From the NCBI RefSeq assembly GCF_004000865.1, contig NZ_BIMB01000023.1, forward strand, positions 1 to 64,000: a stretch of DNA of 64,000 nt. Direction: 5' to 3'. Numbering within the stretch: the first letter of the stretch is position 1; every line of letters begins with the position of its first letter. The DNA is from Paenibacillus elgii NBRC 100335. GTDB lineage: Bacteria > Bacillota > Bacilli > Paenibacillales > NBRC-103111. The translations under genes and the position numbers were made by a program. Under the pieces are notes generated by a model. The model was given only the letters and a program-made list of their open reading frames with translations. It was not told the origin of the DNA and searched no databases. Of the stretch, positions 18,867 through 26,164 are shown one piece after another.

Positions 18867-19220
18867 TTAACGATTGCAAATCAAGTAAAGAAGATTGCCA
18901 TCAGGATCACTGAAGTGCGCCAGTCGGGTTCCATTGTTTTCCATAATATGTTGAAATTCAACACCACGAGATTTCAGCACCCCGATTGCCGACTCTAACT
19001 CTTGTACTTCAAATCCAATAGAAATGCTTTCTGACTTTCCCTGTTGAAAACCTTGTTCTCCGGCAGGATACAGTAGCCCAATTGTCAATCCCGGCACTTC
19101 AACCTGTGCAAAATGCCCCTCCACCTGGTGTTGTAATTGTAATCCAAGTGTCTCTACGTAAAATTGTACTGCTTTATTAAAATCAGATACCATTACAGTT
19201 ACGTTTCCACTCTTGAACAT
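18867..19220 (-). CDS. VOC-family (glyoxalase/bleomycin-resistance fold) protein
   Basis: The 117-residue single-domain protein has the paired beta-alpha-beta-beta-beta modules of the VOC fold. It begins SGNVTVMVSDFNKAVQFY and ends LAHFSDPDGNLLYLI, the usual second-module signature. Metal-ligand positions are only partly evident, so it could be a lyase, dioxygenase or binding/resistance protein. ATG 19220 is chosen because GGAGG sits 8 nt upstream, inside the longer open frame that starts at 19235. It follows the glycosyltransferase by 33 nt in one operon with the PadR regulator, suggesting a role with it in drug or metabolite detoxification (inference). Confidence 0.85.
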   Translation of the reverse strand: MFKSGNVTVMVSDFNKAVQFYVETLGLQLQHQVEGHFAQVEVPGLTIGLLYPAGEQGFQQGKSESISIGFEVQELESAIGVLKSRGVEFQHIMENNGTRLAHFSDPDGNLLYLICNR

Positions 19221-19253
19221 GGTTATTCCCTCCATATGAAAATAAATCTTATG

Positions 19254-20456
19254 TTAATTATTCAATCCCAGACTTCGTTTATATGCGAGGATCTCCTCGA
19301 CGGCTCGACGGTACCCACCCGCAGTACGGAACGAATCGCCAATTTCAGCGCAAGCCTTTCGAATGGACGCATCCTTGAGCACGCGTTCCGCCGCCTCTCT
19401 GAGATCTTCGGCGGTTAATCCTTCTTGATTCAGGTGGAGGCCTGCACCGATTTCAGTCACACGTCGCGCTATCATAGGTTGGTCAGCGCTTTGGGGAAGT
19501 ACAATCAGCGGTACACCATAATAAAGACCTTCACTGGTACTATTCATGCCCCCGTGAGTGATAAATAACTTCGCGCGTTGAAGTACTTCGAGTTGCGGCA
19601 CGTAGTTGCGGACGATAAAATTCGCTGGAATGTCTCCCAATTCCGCAACCCGGGTTTGCCTGCCAACAGATAAAATCACGGTGTACTCCGTTTCGGCGAA
19701 CGCCGCAAAGCATAGCTTGTAAAAATCCAATGCTTGATTGAAAACTGTGCCGAATGAAATGTAAATCAGGCGATCCGTGTCCACATGAGAGAAATCAAAA
19801 TCATCATCCGAGCGCGACACGACAGACGGCCCTACGAACTTGTACGTCTCATCGAAGCTTTCTCCACCGGGTTGGAAGTGTTTCGACGTGTAGACGATGG
19901 TCAATGGCGCTGGATTGCAGAAAACCTCGTAGGCAGAGCCCAATTGTACCTTGTATTTCGCTTGCACGCTCCTGACCAGCTGTTGAAACTCCTGTTGTGC
20001 ACGTTCATTCACATCCACCGGAAAATGGAGCGAGAGGTGATCTTGCATTCTGTCGAAGCTGTTTTGTTGAATGGCAAAGCTCGTACACGAGTTGATTGCC
20101 GGTACGTCAAATATTTGCGCGAGCAAGCGCCCGCAGCCGAACATCGAGTCATGAATGATGTAATCGAAACGTTCTCCTTTTGTTTGCTCCAGAACACTGG
20201 GAATGACGATGTCGGCCGTGCGCAGCAGTCCGCCCACTCGTCCCCAAGGACTTCTTCCACCGGCAAGGAACGCCTCCACAAATTTGCCGCCATCGAACGT
20301 GATCACCTCTGCACCCGTCTGCTCGACGCGATCACGAAATTGATCCATTATAAAGTAAACTACCTCTTCGCCACGACGGATAAGTTCTTGAACAACACCG
20401 AGGGTTGGATTGATATGTCCTTCGGAACCTCCGTTGATAAATAAAACGCGTGCCAT
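19254..20456 (-). CDS. MGT-family (macrolide-type) glycosyltransferase
   Basis: The 400-residue GT1 enzyme of the YjiC/macrolide-glycosyltransferase type starts ARVLFINGGSEGHINPTLG, with the acceptor-side His in GSEGHINP. The donor-binding signature THGGMNSTSEGLYYGVPL followed by PQSADQP lies near residues 303-333. Such enzymes inactivate macrolides, flavonoids or similar small molecules by adding glucose from UDP-glucose. The start at 20456 is placed about 8 nt after AAAGG; in-frame codons at 20462 and 20465 are closer to that site. It lies between PadR (57-66 nt upstream) and VOC genes, so it is probably induced when PadR binds a toxic compound. Confidence 0.9.
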   Translation of the reverse strand: MARVLFINGGSEGHINPTLGVVQELIRRGEEVVYFIMDQFRDRVEQTGAEVITFDGGKFVEAFLAGGRSPWGRVGGLLRTADIVIPSVLEQTKGERFDYIIHDSMFGCGRLLAQIFDVPAINSCTSFAIQQNSFDRMQDHLSLHFPVDVNERAQQEFQQLVRSVQAKYKVQLGSAYEVFCNPAPLTIVYTSKHFQPGGESFDETYKFVGPSVVSRSDDDFDFSHVDTDRLIYISFGTVFNQALDFYKLCFAAFAETEYTVILSVGRQTRVAELGDIPANFIVRNYVPQLEVLQRAKLFITHGGMNSTSEGLYYGVPLIVLPQSADQPMIARRVTEIGAGLHLNQEGLTAEDLREAAERVLKDASIRKACAEIGDSFRTAGGYRRAVEEILAYKRSLGLNN

Positions 20457-20522
20457 ATTCATCACCTTTCGTCATGAAGTACCCTGCTCCAAGCGCTAGC
20501 CGTCGGTTAGACTATCCCAAAT

Positions 20523-21098
20523 TCACTCACGCTCAATCCCTTCTCCGTTCATTCGAAGATTATTGATTAACTGCAGAACCCATTTTTCGTCATAACGGAG
20601 TTTGTCCAAGCGATGCCGGAACCAGATCAGATTGTATTGTCGTTCCTCATCGGGCATCATTTCGTCTTTGCTCACATACTCCACCCGTTCTTCCTCATGG
20701 CGGAGTTCAAATCGCAGGTAATCCTTGTACTGGTGCAAAATCAAAAACTGCAGCTCTCTGCTGATCATGTCAAAATTCGAAAACTTGGAGTAAAATTGCA
20801 GCTCATAATCCGGAGAATATGGAATCGGTTCTTCCATCAGCCGAAAAAAGCGGCGTCTGCCATCCTCCGTTATTCTGTACATTTTTTTCTTTTTTCCTCT
20901 TCCCTGCCGTTCACCTTCCTGTTGTTCATCGGGAACCTGCTCGATCAACCCATCTGCAAGCAGGCTATGAATGAGCGGATAAAGCACCCCCCAGCTGATT
21001 TTTCGCGTAGGTCCAATAATTCCGTTCAAGATCGTGTGCAGCAAATAGCCATGCATCGGCGCTCCTGTCAATTCGCCGAGAATAAACAATTCAAGCAT
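20523..21098 (-). CDS. PadR-family transcriptional regulator
   Basis: The 191-residue protein has an N-terminal winged helix: LFILGELTGAPMHGYLLH, then SWGVLYPLIHSLLADGLIE, ending in the Lys-rich KKKKMYRITEDGRR wing. A C-terminal Vir-like helical dimerisation region has many acidic and aromatic residues. PadR proteins repress detoxification or efflux genes and release DNA on binding a phenolic or drug ligand. It heads the operon with the MGT glycosyltransferase and VOC genes. An imperfect palindrome just upstream (21123-21154) is a likely autoregulatory operator. Confidence 0.9.
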   Translation of the reverse strand: MLELFILGELTGAPMHGYLLHTILNGIIGPTRKISWGVLYPLIHSLLADGLIEQVPDEQQEGERQGRGKKKKMYRITEDGRRRFFRLMEEPIPYSPDYELQFYSKFSNFDMISRELQFLILHQYKDYLRFELRHEEERVEYVSKDEMMPDEERQYNLIWFRHRLDKLRYDEKWVLQLINNLRMNGEGIERE

Positions 21099-21122
21099 AA
21101 GTCCTCCCTAAAAGGTTTATTT

Positions 21123-21154
21123 GATTTTATTATATCGAAAAGATATATTAAATC
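21123..21154. promoter_or_regulatory. Candidate PadR operator palindrome
   Basis: GATTTTATTATATC and GATATATTAAATC form an imperfect inverted repeat around GAAAA, 25 nt upstream of the PadR start. Outside it, AGGTTTATTT and AAATAAACAACCT form a second broken inverted repeat. Assignment to PadR rests on position only. Confidence 0.5.
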
Positions 21155-21213
21155 AATATATTTATTCGTTATAAAAATAAACAACCTGAATTGTAATCCG
21201 TGTAAAGCTTTCC

Positions 21214-21253
21214 TTGACAATCATCTTAAAAAGTATTATCTTAAATTTAAGAC
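21214..21253 (+). promoter_or_regulatory. Promoter of the nitroreductase gene with overlapping MhqR-type operator
   Basis: TTGACA (21214-21219), a 17-nt spacer and TATCTT (21237-21242) form a sigma-A promoter. ATCTTAAATTTAAGAC (21238-21253) overlaps the -10 and is nearly a perfect palindrome, with core TCTTAAATTTAAGA. It resembles the B. subtilis MhqR box, which I recall as tATCTcgaAtTCgAGATa. Repressor bound there would block RNA polymerase. Confidence 0.7.
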
Positions 21254-21284
21254 AAAATAATAACTATCGACGGAGGTCCTCCCT

Positions 21285-21911
21285 ATGAACGACTTTACAG
21301 CTCTGCTAAAATCGCGAAGATCGGCAACCAAATTCATCCCGAATACGGACATCCCCGACAAAGAGCTTGAAGAGATGTTCGGGCTGGTCAAATTCGCCCC
21401 TTCTGCTTTCAACTTGCAGCATGCACATTACGTTGTCGTCAAAGACCCGGAGTTAAAAACGAAAGTGCACGAAGCGGCGAGCAAGCAATACAAAGTGCTG
21501 ACGGCTTCTGCGGCCATTCTGGTGCTGGGCGATACGGAGGCGTACAAAGACGCGGCGAAAATCAACGAAGGCTTCCTCCATCTCGGCGTGATGAGCAAGC
21601 AGGAATACGACCAAACGGTCGAATACGTCAATGCTTTCTATGAAAACCGGGGCGAGACGTTCAAGCGCGAAGAAGCGATCCGTAACGCCAGCCTGTCGGC
21701 CATGCTGTTCATGCTGATCGCCAAAGACCGCGGCTGGGATACATGCCCGATGATCGGTTTCGATCCGGATGCGATGCGCGCAGTCCTGAACATTCCGGAC
21801 CGTTACGTGCCCGCTATGTTGATTACGATCGGCAAAGAGGATATGTCCGGACAACGGCCGCGCGGTTACCGCAAGCCGACCGGGGAATTTGTCACTTATA
21901 ACCAATTCTAA
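21285..21911 (+). CDS. Nitroreductase-family FMN oxidoreductase
   Basis: The 208-residue protein has the nitroreductase layout: an SRRSATKF phosphate-binding start, APSAFNLQHAHYVVV, and GWDTCPMIGFDP, GKEDMSGQRPRGYRKP near the end. It should bind FMN and reduce quinones, nitroaromatics or similar electrophiles using NAD(P)H. The promoter overlaps an MhqR-type operator, and a MarR-family gene follows within 100 bp. In B. subtilis the MhqR regulon includes comparable oxidoreductases induced by catechol and quinones, which supports a quinone-detoxification role (inference). GGAGG lies 8 nt before the ATG. Confidence 0.9.
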   Translation: MNDFTALLKSRRSATKFIPNTDIPDKELEEMFGLVKFAPSAFNLQHAHYVVVKDPELKTKVHEAASKQYKVLTASAAILVLGDTEAYKDAAKINEGFLHLGVMSKQEYDQTVEYVNAFYENRGETFKREEAIRNASLSAMLFMLIAKDRGWDTCPMIGFDPDAMRAVLNIPDRYVPAMLITIGKEDMSGQRPRGYRKPTGEFVTYNQF

Positions 21912-22002
21912 AATATATTCTAGCTCAGGAACGTATTGCCGCTTAGGAATGAGGAATACTGATTGCAGACTCATCGTGCGGCAGCGAAAGGAGTTGCGAA
22001 CG

Positions 22003-22452
22003 TTGAACGCAGAGAACAACCGGGACGAATCGCTGCATTTGTTCATTGTGCTTTCCCGGGCATGTGAATGGGTCACGGCCCACGCCCATCGGGACATCCG
22101 CCGGTACGGTCTGAATCCGACCGAGTATGCGGTGCTGGAGCTTCTGTATCATAAGGGCTCTCAGCCTTTGCAGCAGATCGGCGGCAAAATTTTGATGACC
22201 AGCGGCAACATCACCTATGTCGTAGACAAGCTGGAGCAAAAAGGGCTTGTCGTACGGAAGCCGTGCCCGGAAGACCGCCGGGTCAGCTTCGCCGAAATTA
22301 CGGAGAAAGGCACGGCGTTTCTGGACGAGGCGTTCCCGCAGCACCGCCAAGCGATCGAAGCCGCAGTCGCCGGCTTGACCGCCGAGGAGAAGCGTCAGGC
22401 GATCGGCCTGCTGAAGAAGCTCGGGGTCGCGGCGCAGCAAAGCTTCAAATAG
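22003..22452 (+). CDS. MarR-family regulator, probably MhqR/OhrR-like
   Basis: The 149-residue regulator has the MarR winged helix: TEYAVLELLYHKGSQPLQQIG, then TSGNITYVVDKLEQKGLV as the recognition helix and the wing PCPEDRRVSFAEITEKG. The TTG at 22003 is chosen because AAAGGAG stands 9 nt upstream; upstream in-frame codons reach 21889 without a ribosome site. The two neighbouring genes, nitroreductase and pirin, each carry an MhqR-like palindrome, so this protein is the likely repressor of both and of itself by read-through. A Cys occurs in the wing (KPCPEDRR), a position that could sense electrophiles, but this is speculation. Confidence 0.85.
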   Translation: MNAENNRDESLHLFIVLSRACEWVTAHAHRDIRRYGLNPTEYAVLELLYHKGSQPLQQIGGKILMTSGNITYVVDKLEQKGLVVRKPCPEDRRVSFAEITEKGTAFLDEAFPQHRQAIEAAVAGLTAEEKRQAIGLLKKLGVAAQQSFK

Positions 22453-22475
22453 CGGGTCGCCTTCGGCGAACCCGC
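22452..22475 (+). terminator. Strong hairpin after the MarR gene, without a U-tract
   Basis: GCGGGT...ACCCGC encloses a further CGC/GCG pair and a TTCG-containing loop directly after the stop codon. No U-run follows, so it may stabilise the 3' end rather than terminate. The pirin gene has its own promoter-like site just beyond. Confidence 0.5.
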
Positions 22476-22481
22476 AGCTCA

Positions 22482-22521
22482 TATCTTAATATTGAGATTT
22501 TTTCCAAAACCAAACTATGCT
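22482..22521 (+). promoter_or_regulatory. Second MhqR-type operator and promoter of the pirin gene
   Basis: ATCTTAATATTGAGAT (22483-22498) is a near-perfect palindrome sharing ATCTTAA and the symmetric layout with the site before the nitroreductase gene. It overlaps a possible -35 TTGAGA (22492-22497), followed after 18 nt by TATGCT. Repression and co-regulation by the MarR protein are inferred. Confidence 0.6.
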
Positions 22522-22540
22522 TATTCAGGAGGTTATTTTG

Positions 22541-23317
22541 ATGCAAATCATGATCTATCCCCCCACGATGCAAGGAACCGGAGCCTTCGACGGAGGCCGG
22601 ATTACGGAGCAGAAGCCGATCGGATTTCCCGGCGAACGGTCGGTAGTTAAGCGGGTCGGTCCGCTGTTTTATTGGGCATGGGCTTTCGCCGCGGAGGAAG
22701 GCTATATCGGGTCTCACCCCCACCAAGCGTTCGAGATCATGACGTATGTTCTTGCCGGCAAAGCGGAGCATGGCGACTCGCTCGGTACGCGAAGCGTCGT
22801 CGGGCCCGGCGGCGCGCAGGTGATGCAGACCGGATCTGGCGTATCCCACGAAGAGCGGTTTATCGGCCCGGACATGGAAGGCTTCCAAATCTGGTTCGAG
22901 CCGGAGCTGAATGAAGCGCTGCAACGAACGCCGACTTATCGTCAGTTCGAACATGAGGAGTTTCCGGAGGAATCCGGAGAAGGCTTCGTACGCAAAACGG
23001 TCATCGGCGACGGCTCGTCGGTCGAGCTCGTCGCAGACGCCAAAGTGTGGGACTTGACGCTGGAGCCCGGCGCCGTCTACCGGCACATGATTCCGGCAGG
23101 CCGTACGTTAACGGCGCTCGCTGTCCGCGGACACGGAGCCTGGACGAACGCTTCGGCCGAAGACGCGGTCACTCCGTTCCGGCACAAAGATTTCATGCTG
23201 CTCGGGGCAGCCGCCGACACGAACGTGTCGCTTCAAGCCGCGGACGGCGAAACGCTGCGGATGATGCTGATCGAGGTTCCTACCACCGTCGACTATCCGC
23301 TTTACCCGAAACGATAA
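22541..23317 (+). CDS. Pirin family protein (bicupin)
   Basis: The 258-residue protein has the pirin N-terminal cupin: FYWAWAF..., HPHQAFEIMTYVL and the metal ligands of TGSGVSHEER, followed by a C-terminal pirin domain. Related bacterial pirins can have quercetin dioxygenase activity or act as redox-responsive partners. ATG 22541 follows AGGAGG by 9 nt; an earlier in-frame codon at 22517 is not supported. An MhqR-type palindrome lies upstream and a strong terminator downstream, so it is a single-gene unit co-regulated with the nitroreductase. Confidence 0.92.
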   Translation: MQIMIYPPTMQGTGAFDGGRITEQKPIGFPGERSVVKRVGPLFYWAWAFAAEEGYIGSHPHQAFEIMTYVLAGKAEHGDSLGTRSVVGPGGAQVMQTGSGVSHEERFIGPDMEGFQIWFEPELNEALQRTPTYRQFEHEEFPEESGEGFVRKTVIGDGSSVELVADAKVWDLTLEPGAVYRHMIPAGRTLTALAVRGHGAWTNASAEDAVTPFRHKDFMLLGAAADTNVSLQAADGETLRMMLIEVPTTVDYPLYPKR

Positions 23318-23326
23318 CTGCACGTT

Positions 23327-23357
23327 AAGCCCCGCGGATAACCGCGGGGCTTTTTAC
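23327..23357 (+). terminator. Intrinsic terminator of the pirin gene
   Basis: AAGCCCCGCGG and CCGCGGGGCTT form an 11-bp GC-rich stem followed by TTTTT. It begins 10 nt after the pirin stop codon. Confidence 0.95.
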
Positions 23358-23361
23358 ACGC

Positions 23362-23403
23362 AAAAAAAAGGGCCTCCGCCGGCCCATGGCCCGTATCGGA
23401 GGC
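23362..23403 (-). terminator. Intrinsic terminator of the ba3-oxidase operon
   Basis: On the minus strand GCCTCCG and CGGAGGC bracket an inner GGGCC/GGCC hairpin, followed by CCTTTTTTTTG. It stands back to back with the pirin terminator. Confidence 0.95.
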
Positions 23404-23438
23404 AAAAGAGAGAAAATGGAGGAATAGAGTATCGAATA

Positions 23439-25088
23439 TTACCAGGTCTTGAATCCTTTCGAGCCAACGCTGGCATTCGAAATAATATCCATGACCGGTA
23501 CGGAGTAAGCTACAAGAATAAGGACAACCAGCACGCCGACCCATACGCCCCAGCGCTCGAAGATGGCCGGCGCTTTTTCCGCCGCTTCGTTCGCTTCCGC
23601 GATCGGGAACTCGGTTTCCCCTTTCGGAGCGCTGAGCAGCATGACGATGTTAATGATCATCATGACGACGCCGATGAACAAGATCGTGCCGCCGATGGCC
23701 ATCGCCACATGGTATGGCATCCAGCCTACCGCATCCGCGCTGTCCTGATACGTGGTAAAGGCGGTCCGGCGGGGCGATCCGAGCAGACCGACCGTATGCA
23801 TCGCGCCTGACATGAAGAACATGCCGACCATCCATACGATCGTTTGGATAATCCCCATCCGGTGCATGAGCGGAGTCATTTCCCGCCCCAGCATCGCCGG
23901 AATCAGCCAATAAGTAATGCCGAAGAAAGTCAGCGCCACGCTCGTTGCCACTGTCAGATGGAAGTGGCCGGTTACCCACAGCGTGTTGTGAACGATAGCG
24001 TTCAGCTCATGGCTCGCATTAATCAATCCCCCGGCTCCGGCCGGGATGAAGATCAGCATCCCCATGAACGGAGCGAAGAAGCGGACGTCCTTCCAAGGCA
24101 GCTTCTTCAGCCAGCCGAACAGTCCTTTCGCGCCGACGGAGCGGCCGTGCATCTCAAAGGAAGCAAACAGCGAGAACGCCGTCATCAGCGACGGAATAAC
24201 GACCATGAACGTCAGAACGACCTGCACGAATTTCCAGACGTTCGAGATCCCCGGCTCCATAAGCTGATGGTGGAAGCCGACCGGAATCGAGAAGAGCAGG
24301 AACATGATGAACGACAAGCGGGCAAGCGCATCACTGAACATTTTGCCGCCGATCACCTTCGGAATGACAACATACCAGCACATATAAGCAGGCAATAGCC
24401 AGAAGTAAACAAGCGGATGGCCGAAATACCAGAATAGCGTCCGGCTCAACACGACGTTGACGGTATCGACCCAACCAAGCGACCACGGGATAAGCTGGAA
24501 CAATACCTCGATCGCGACGCCCAGCGTTGCGATAATCCACATCAGCATCGTCACGACGGCCATATACGTAAAGATCGGGGTCGTCTCTCCGCGGTGCGTT
24601 TTTTTCCAATAGCGGTAATTAATGAAGATGCCGAAGCCGCTCATCCAGCTCCCGACAACAACGAACACCAACGCGATGTAAAACGCGGGCGATGCTTTAA
24701 GCGGAGCATAGAACGTGTACAGCACCGTCGCCCGGTTCAGCAAAATCTCAACCGTGGCGATCGCCGTTCCGAGCGTCATCAGGCCGAAGCCGAGCCAACC
24801 CAGATTGCGGGCAATCGGCAGCAGACGGCCACCGAGCGTACGGGCAACCCCCGCATACAAAAATCCGATGATGAAGTAGGTGGTGAAGATGAGCGCCATC
24901 AAGACGCCGTGCGCCGTCAGCAACTGGTAATAGCCGATGCCCATCGGCAGCGCAAGCATTCCCCCGCGGACGAGCCCTTGCATGACGCCGGCAATACCGC
25001 CGAGAAACAGCGCGAAGAAAGCGAACAAAATATGGGCGAGCACCAGGGCCGAATCGCGCCGATCGAAACTTTTCAGATTTTGAATCAT
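23439..25088 (-). CDS. cbaA: ba3-type (B-family) cytochrome c oxidase subunit I
   Basis: The 549-residue membrane protein has about 13 hydrophobic segments and the haem-copper oxidase ligands: an early His in LVLAHILFAFFALF, the CuB site in WYFGHPLVYFWLLPAY, and the haem His pair in VTGHFHLTVATSVA. The sequence type is that of B-family ba3/b(o/a)3 oxidases, which reduce O2 with high affinity and use fewer proton channels than A-type enzymes. AAAGGAG precedes the ATG by 10 nt. Subunit II lies 131 bp upstream on the same strand, with an FNR-like box in that gap, and a terminator follows. Confidence 0.93.
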   Translation of the reverse strand: MIQNLKSFDRRDSALVLAHILFAFFALFLGGIAGVMQGLVRGGMLALPMGIGYYQLLTAHGVLMALIFTTYFIIGFLYAGVARTLGGRLLPIARNLGWLGFGLMTLGTAIATVEILLNRATVLYTFYAPLKASPAFYIALVFVVVGSWMSGFGIFINYRYWKKTHRGETTPIFTYMAVVTMLMWIIATLGVAIEVLFQLIPWSLGWVDTVNVVLSRTLFWYFGHPLVYFWLLPAYMCWYVVIPKVIGGKMFSDALARLSFIMFLLFSIPVGFHHQLMEPGISNVWKFVQVVLTFMVVIPSLMTAFSLFASFEMHGRSVGAKGLFGWLKKLPWKDVRFFAPFMGMLIFIPAGAGGLINASHELNAIVHNTLWVTGHFHLTVATSVALTFFGITYWLIPAMLGREMTPLMHRMGIIQTIVWMVGMFFMSGAMHTVGLLGSPRRTAFTTYQDSADAVGWMPYHVAMAIGGTILFIGVVMMIINIVMLLSAPKGETEFPIAEANEAAEKAPAIFERWGVWVGVLVVLILVAYSVPVMDIISNASVGSKGFKTW

Positions 25089-25164
25089 AGGGAATACGCT
25101 CCTTTAATTGCGGACCGGGCAAGACATTCCGACGAAGGAATCGGCTCGCTTCCGCCTTCACGAA

Positions 25165-25182
25165 TTGTGATATTTTTCACAA
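25165..25182. promoter_or_regulatory. Perfect FNR/CRP-type palindrome between the subunit II and I genes
   Basis: TTGTGATATTTTTCACAA is a perfect inverted repeat around TATTTT and fits the TGTGA-N6-TCACA box of Fnr/CRP regulators. It lies inside the oxidase operon, 77 nt before the subunit I start. No clear -10 sits at the expected distance, so it may modulate an internal promoter or elongation. Confidence 0.65.
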
Positions 25183-25219
25183 TATTAGATGTTACGGTTC
25201 TCTCTACGACCGTGCGCGC

Positions 25220-25690
25220 CTATTTTACGATGATTTTCATCATCATGACTTCGTGCGCCGCGCCGCAGTATTCGTTACACAGCACCAGGTACTCCCCCGG
25301 CTTATCGAACGTATACGAGAAATGGTTCACCTCGCCCGGCACGGCCATCATGTTGATCGTCGTTCCGTTCACCTGAAACCCGTGCACGACATCAGAGCTG
25401 GTCAATTGAAAGCGAACCTTCGACCCCGCCGGAATTTCTAATTTATCCGGATTGTACCCGAAGGCAAAAGCAACCAAAATCGCCTCGTACTCTTTGTCGC
25501 CAATTTGGTGAAGCCCCGGCTTATCGAACGGCGGTGTCGTAGTCAGCGTATCCGGATTTACCGTATGCCGGTGATCGCCAGGCGGCTCCATCCCCAATGC
25601 AAACGCTCCCACACCGACGACCGTCAAAAACAAGACTAACATGGAAATCCCGAAAATAAGCCAAATTTTCTCCAAACGATGAATATGCAT
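25220..25690 (-). CDS. cbaB: ba3-type cytochrome c oxidase subunit II (CuA)
   Basis: The 156-residue protein has one N-terminal membrane anchor (about residues 8-32) and an external cupredoxin domain with the complete CuA site: the His in SSDVVHGFQV, then NEYCGAAHEVMMM, which gives Cys, Cys, His and Met ligands (CNEYCGAAH). The short length and single anchor are typical of B-family oxidases. It receives electrons from cytochrome c. GGAG lies 10 nt before ATG 25690. It follows the small subunit IIa gene by 51 nt. Confidence 0.95.
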   Translation of the reverse strand: MHIHRLEKIWLIFGISMLVLFLTVVGVGAFALGMEPPGDHRHTVNPDTLTTTPPFDKPGLHQIGDKEYEAILVAFAFGYNPDKLEIPAGSKVRFQLTSSDVVHGFQVNGTTINMMAVPGEVNHFSYTFDKPGEYLVLCNEYCGAAHEVMMMKIIVK

Positions 25691-25741
25691 GCTTCTTCAA
25701 CTCCTTCAATCTCTGTTCCGTTCCCGTTACCCGTCTACGGT

Positions 25742-25915
25742 TTACCCCCTGACTATGAACAATACGAAGACCCCGAACCAACTCAGCAGCAGAAACAATC
25801 CGAGCAGCATGACGGAAGCGAAAGTGCCTCTCAAGCCTTCCTCTTCTTTCTTTTGTTTGACAACCGGCGTTTCCCCTTGATGCATTTGGGATGCGGCGTT
25901 GTGCGGCTTAGCCAT
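25742..25915 (-). CDS. Cytochrome c oxidase subunit IIa-like small membrane protein
   Basis: The 57-residue protein ends with one hydrophobic helix (VMLLGLFLLLSWFGVFVLF) after a polar N-terminus. Its size, single helix and place directly before subunit II match subunit IIa of ba3 oxidases, which completes the missing first helix of subunit II. GGGGAGG stands 7 nt before ATG 25915; the longer in-frame opening at 25942 lacks such a site. It is the first gene of the oxidase operon. Confidence 0.85.
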   Translation of the reverse strand: MAKPHNAASQMHQGETPVVKQKKEEEGLRGTFASVMLLGLFLLLSWFGVFVLFIVRG

Positions 25916-25953
25916 CTTATTCCCTCCCCTTGTGCGGGACATCTTATGTCCTT

Positions 25954-25997
25954 ATTGTAGAGGTCTGGGACCAAAAGCCTCTATGATTTAAGTCACA
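25954..25997 (-). promoter_or_regulatory. Oxidase operon promoter with FNR-like box near -42
   Basis: On the minus strand TACAAT (25959-25954) is a good -10 with no matching -35. TGTGACTTAAATCATA (25997-25982) fits the Fnr/CRP half-sites TGTGA-N6-TCACA with one mismatch. Its centre is about 42 nt before the predicted start site, the class II activator position. A TTGACT further upstream could give an alternative promoter. Confidence 0.55.
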
Positions 25998-26164
25998 TCG
26001 AAAGTCAAGGATTCTTGAACGTTTTATGGACGAAAAAGACGAAAAATGTCGAATTCACTTTTGGCTGTGACGAAATTCGATGACGGTATATTTTTGTTTA
26101 TTTCTGCGCAACTTGTAAGGATAAGGGAGGATTCGCGTACGGAAGCACAGGAGGTCAAAGCGAC

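Noticed and set aside
18685-18879. 64-codon minus-strand open frame after the VOC gene
   Set aside because: It crosses a terminator hairpin and has no ribosome site or recognisable product.
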